Shown: positions 62,820 through 64,000 of the stretch, piece by piece
Layout of the letters: the number at the start of each line of letters is the position of its first letter
Numbering within the stretch: position 1 is the stretch's first letter
NCBI GenBank assembly: GCA_019636335.1
Contig: JAHBXR010000017.1
Coordinates: forward strand, 1 to 64,000
Length of the DNA: 64,000 nt
Direction of reading: 5' to 3'
DNA from: Pirellulales bacterium
GTDB lineage: Bacteria; Planctomycetota; Planctomycetia; Pirellulales; JAEUIK01
The notes under the pieces: model-generated
What the model saw: only the letters and a program-made list of their open reading frames with translations
Database searches by the model: none
What the model was told of the DNA's origin: nothing
Translations under genes and position numbers: made by a program

Positions 62820-63147
62820 TATCTCGGACGACACCCGTTTCACGACTGCCTACGGCGCGGCGTTGCTGTTGGCAAAGATGGCGCTAGCGTGTGCGGGTTA
62901 CCGCCTGGATTCAAAACTGGGGGGCCATCACAAGACTGCCTTCGACGCGCTGCCTTACTGTGTCGGTGTCCCCGTCCAACCATTGACAGACTATTTCGAT
63001 CTCTGCCGAAGAAAGCGGAACGAAATCGACTACGATCGAGCGAATGTAGCGTCACGCGCTGACGCCGATGAAATCATCGAGCAGACCAACGAGCTACGAA
63101 AGTTGATTGAAAGCTGGATCCAGGAAAAGTATCCAGCCTTGGCTTGA
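62701..63147 (+). CDS. HEPN-domain toxin-like protein
   Basis: A 148-residue all-helical protein, likely HEPN. The central helix has RRKRNEIDYDRANV, where the catalytic HEPN motif R-x4-6-H would be; here Arg106-Asn107 is followed by Tyr111 rather than His, so RNase activity is uncertain. It starts at a GTG inside the MNT gene and overlaps it by 119 bases in another frame. MNT/HEPN pairs are type VII-like toxin-antitoxin modules. No separate promoter is visible, so it depends on the upstream one. Confidence 0.8.
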   Translation: MTLKKLHADGRIKPHKTSKQELDELRGGVAVKLKDAKSTDISDDTRFTTAYGAALLLAKMALACAGYRLDSKLGGHHKTAFDALPYCVGVPVQPLTDYFDLCRRKRNEIDYDRANVASRADADEIIEQTNELRKLIESWIQEKYPALA

Positions 63148-63167
63148 CGGTGACCGATGGCCGCGCG

Positions 63168-64000
63168 TTACTCGCCCGTCGTCGGCGGCTGGTCTTGCTT
63201 GTGTTGTTGGTACTCTTTGGCCGCCGCATAGCGACCGTAATAGTTCGAGATCGCCTGGAGGGCTTCGGCCTGATGTTTGCCGAATTTCTTGAGCGGAATC
63301 GTGACGTGCTGCTTGCCCTCGCGCTCGTAGTGGATCTCGAGCGCGCCGTCGTTCAACACACAGTTTGTAATCTCTGAGTAGGCCAGACTTCCAGGCCAGG
63401 GGGAATACTGGATCGTTTCGCAATCCAGCATGAGCGAGCCCTTCTTCCCTTCGATGACCAGGGGCGGAAAGGCCTGTTCCACGATTTCCCGCTCTTCGTC
63501 GGTTTCGGGCAAAAAGCGATAGGGGAGCGACTGCTCGTGGATGTGGCGAAAGCGTTCCTCGTATTCGTCCCACTGTGCCCGTTCGATCTCGTCGGCGCGG
63601 TCGATCGTCCGGTACCAACGTCCGTCGCCGGGGTTGGCCACGAGCGACTGCGCCTCCTGCGACTGCAACGACACGCCCAACGCCTCGAGCCGCTGCGACA
63701 TGGGAGGGTGACTATCGAAGGGATGCGACGTGGCCAGCGTTTCCAGATCGGGCTTGGCCGCGAACGAGACGGCATACTGATGGAAGCCCGCTTCGATCTG
63801 GCCGCAGATATTCGCCGTCTCCATGGCTCGCTCCTGCTTGAAGAGCTCTTCCTGCACGTTGCGGCGATAGTCGGAGTAGGCCGAGATCCGCACCAGCGCC
63901 CGGGCAAAATCGCGCGGCGTGGTCGCCTCGGCGGCGATCCGGTCGGCGCGAAACTCGCGCAGCCGGCTACGTTCGCCCAACGTCAGCTCGAACAGGGCCC
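63168..64000 (-). CDS. M48-family peptidase, C-terminal part (cut by window edge)
   Basis: The frame is open through the right edge, so the N-terminal part, including the HExxH site and membrane helices, is outside. The visible segment begins ALFELTLGERSRLREFRADR, whose Glu/Asp pattern is the third zinc ligand region of M48 (HtpX/Ste24) peptidases. PFDSHPPMSQRLEAL is a family block. The rest (about 150 residues to the stop) is a C-terminal extension of unknown fold, ending in a Gln/Pro-rich tail. The TTG at 63980 is not a real start. Convergent with the HEPN gene. Confidence 0.8.
   Translation of the reverse strand, partial: ALFELTLGERSRLREFRADRIAAEATTPRDFARALVRISAYSDYRRNVQEELFKQERAMETANICGQIEAGFHQYAVSFAAKPDLETLATSHPFDSHPPMSQRLEALGVSLQSQEAQSLVANPGDGRWYRTIDRADEIERAQWDEYEERFRHIHEQSLPYRFLPETDEEREIVEQAFPPLVIEGKKGSLMLDCETIQYSPWPGSLAYSEITNCVLNDGALEIHYEREGKQHVTIPLKKFGKHQAEALQAISNYYGRYAAAKEYQQHKQDQPPTTGE

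Overview
The window looks like a chromosomal segment from a member of the Planctomycetota, probably Pirellulales-like. The evidence is two Tat-exported DUF1501 proteins, one paired with a DUF1549/DUF1553 cytochrome-type protein, a DUF1559 pseudopilin, a MoxR/DUF58/BatA-like operon, a Sua5-phosphatase fusion, many secreted proteins and high GC. Assignments come from reading motifs by eye; no database search was run.

Layout. 1-4716: signalling, with a PAS histidine kinase (cut by the left edge), a FixJ-type regulator, and a convergent CheY-CheB-CBS operon. 5096-13375: ABC1 kinase, DUF1501 protein, tRNA-Arg(ACG), a small membrane protein, a PAS-GAF-receiver protein, a membrane metallophosphoesterase and a methyltransferase. 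13538-17533: MoxR ATPase, DUF58 and BatA-like vWA operon. 17784-22355: a Sua5/arginine-phosphatase-like fusion with RpiB, and a large FAD/Fe-S oxidoreductase.

23175-31206 is the most unusual region. A 7.9-kb block of seven tightly packed minus-strand genes is bracketed by 90-bp direct repeats (one mismatch by eye) and splits two otherwise abutting convergent genes. It encodes an alpha-toroid-like protein, a secreted eight-cysteine peptide with a Gly-Gly leader-like motif, a LolA-like protein, a C39-like peptidase fused to a LolA-like domain, a two-TM protein, a DUF1559 pseudopilin and an Lnt-type N-acyltransferase. I read it as an acquired system for making and maturing a secreted cysteine-rich peptide; that reading is inference.

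31136-45309: a beta-propeller-like protein, glycosyltransferase and flippase, an alpha-toroid protein with an HlyD adaptor, the DUF1549/DUF1553-DUF1501 pair, small secreted proteins, a gluzincin-like protease and an SGNH hydrolase. 45517-64000: aconitase, an SDR protein, a SWIM/SNF2 helicase, FolD, an antitoxin-like/propeller fusion, Ysc84 and DUF3500 proteins, a beta-lactamase/glycosidase fusion, an alpha/beta hydrolase, an HTH-MNT/HEPN toxin-antitoxin-like pair with a readable operator, and an M48-like peptidase cut by the right edge. Several palindromic repeats lie in intergenic gaps; two of them (30963-31114 and 45370-45518) share a core and form a family.
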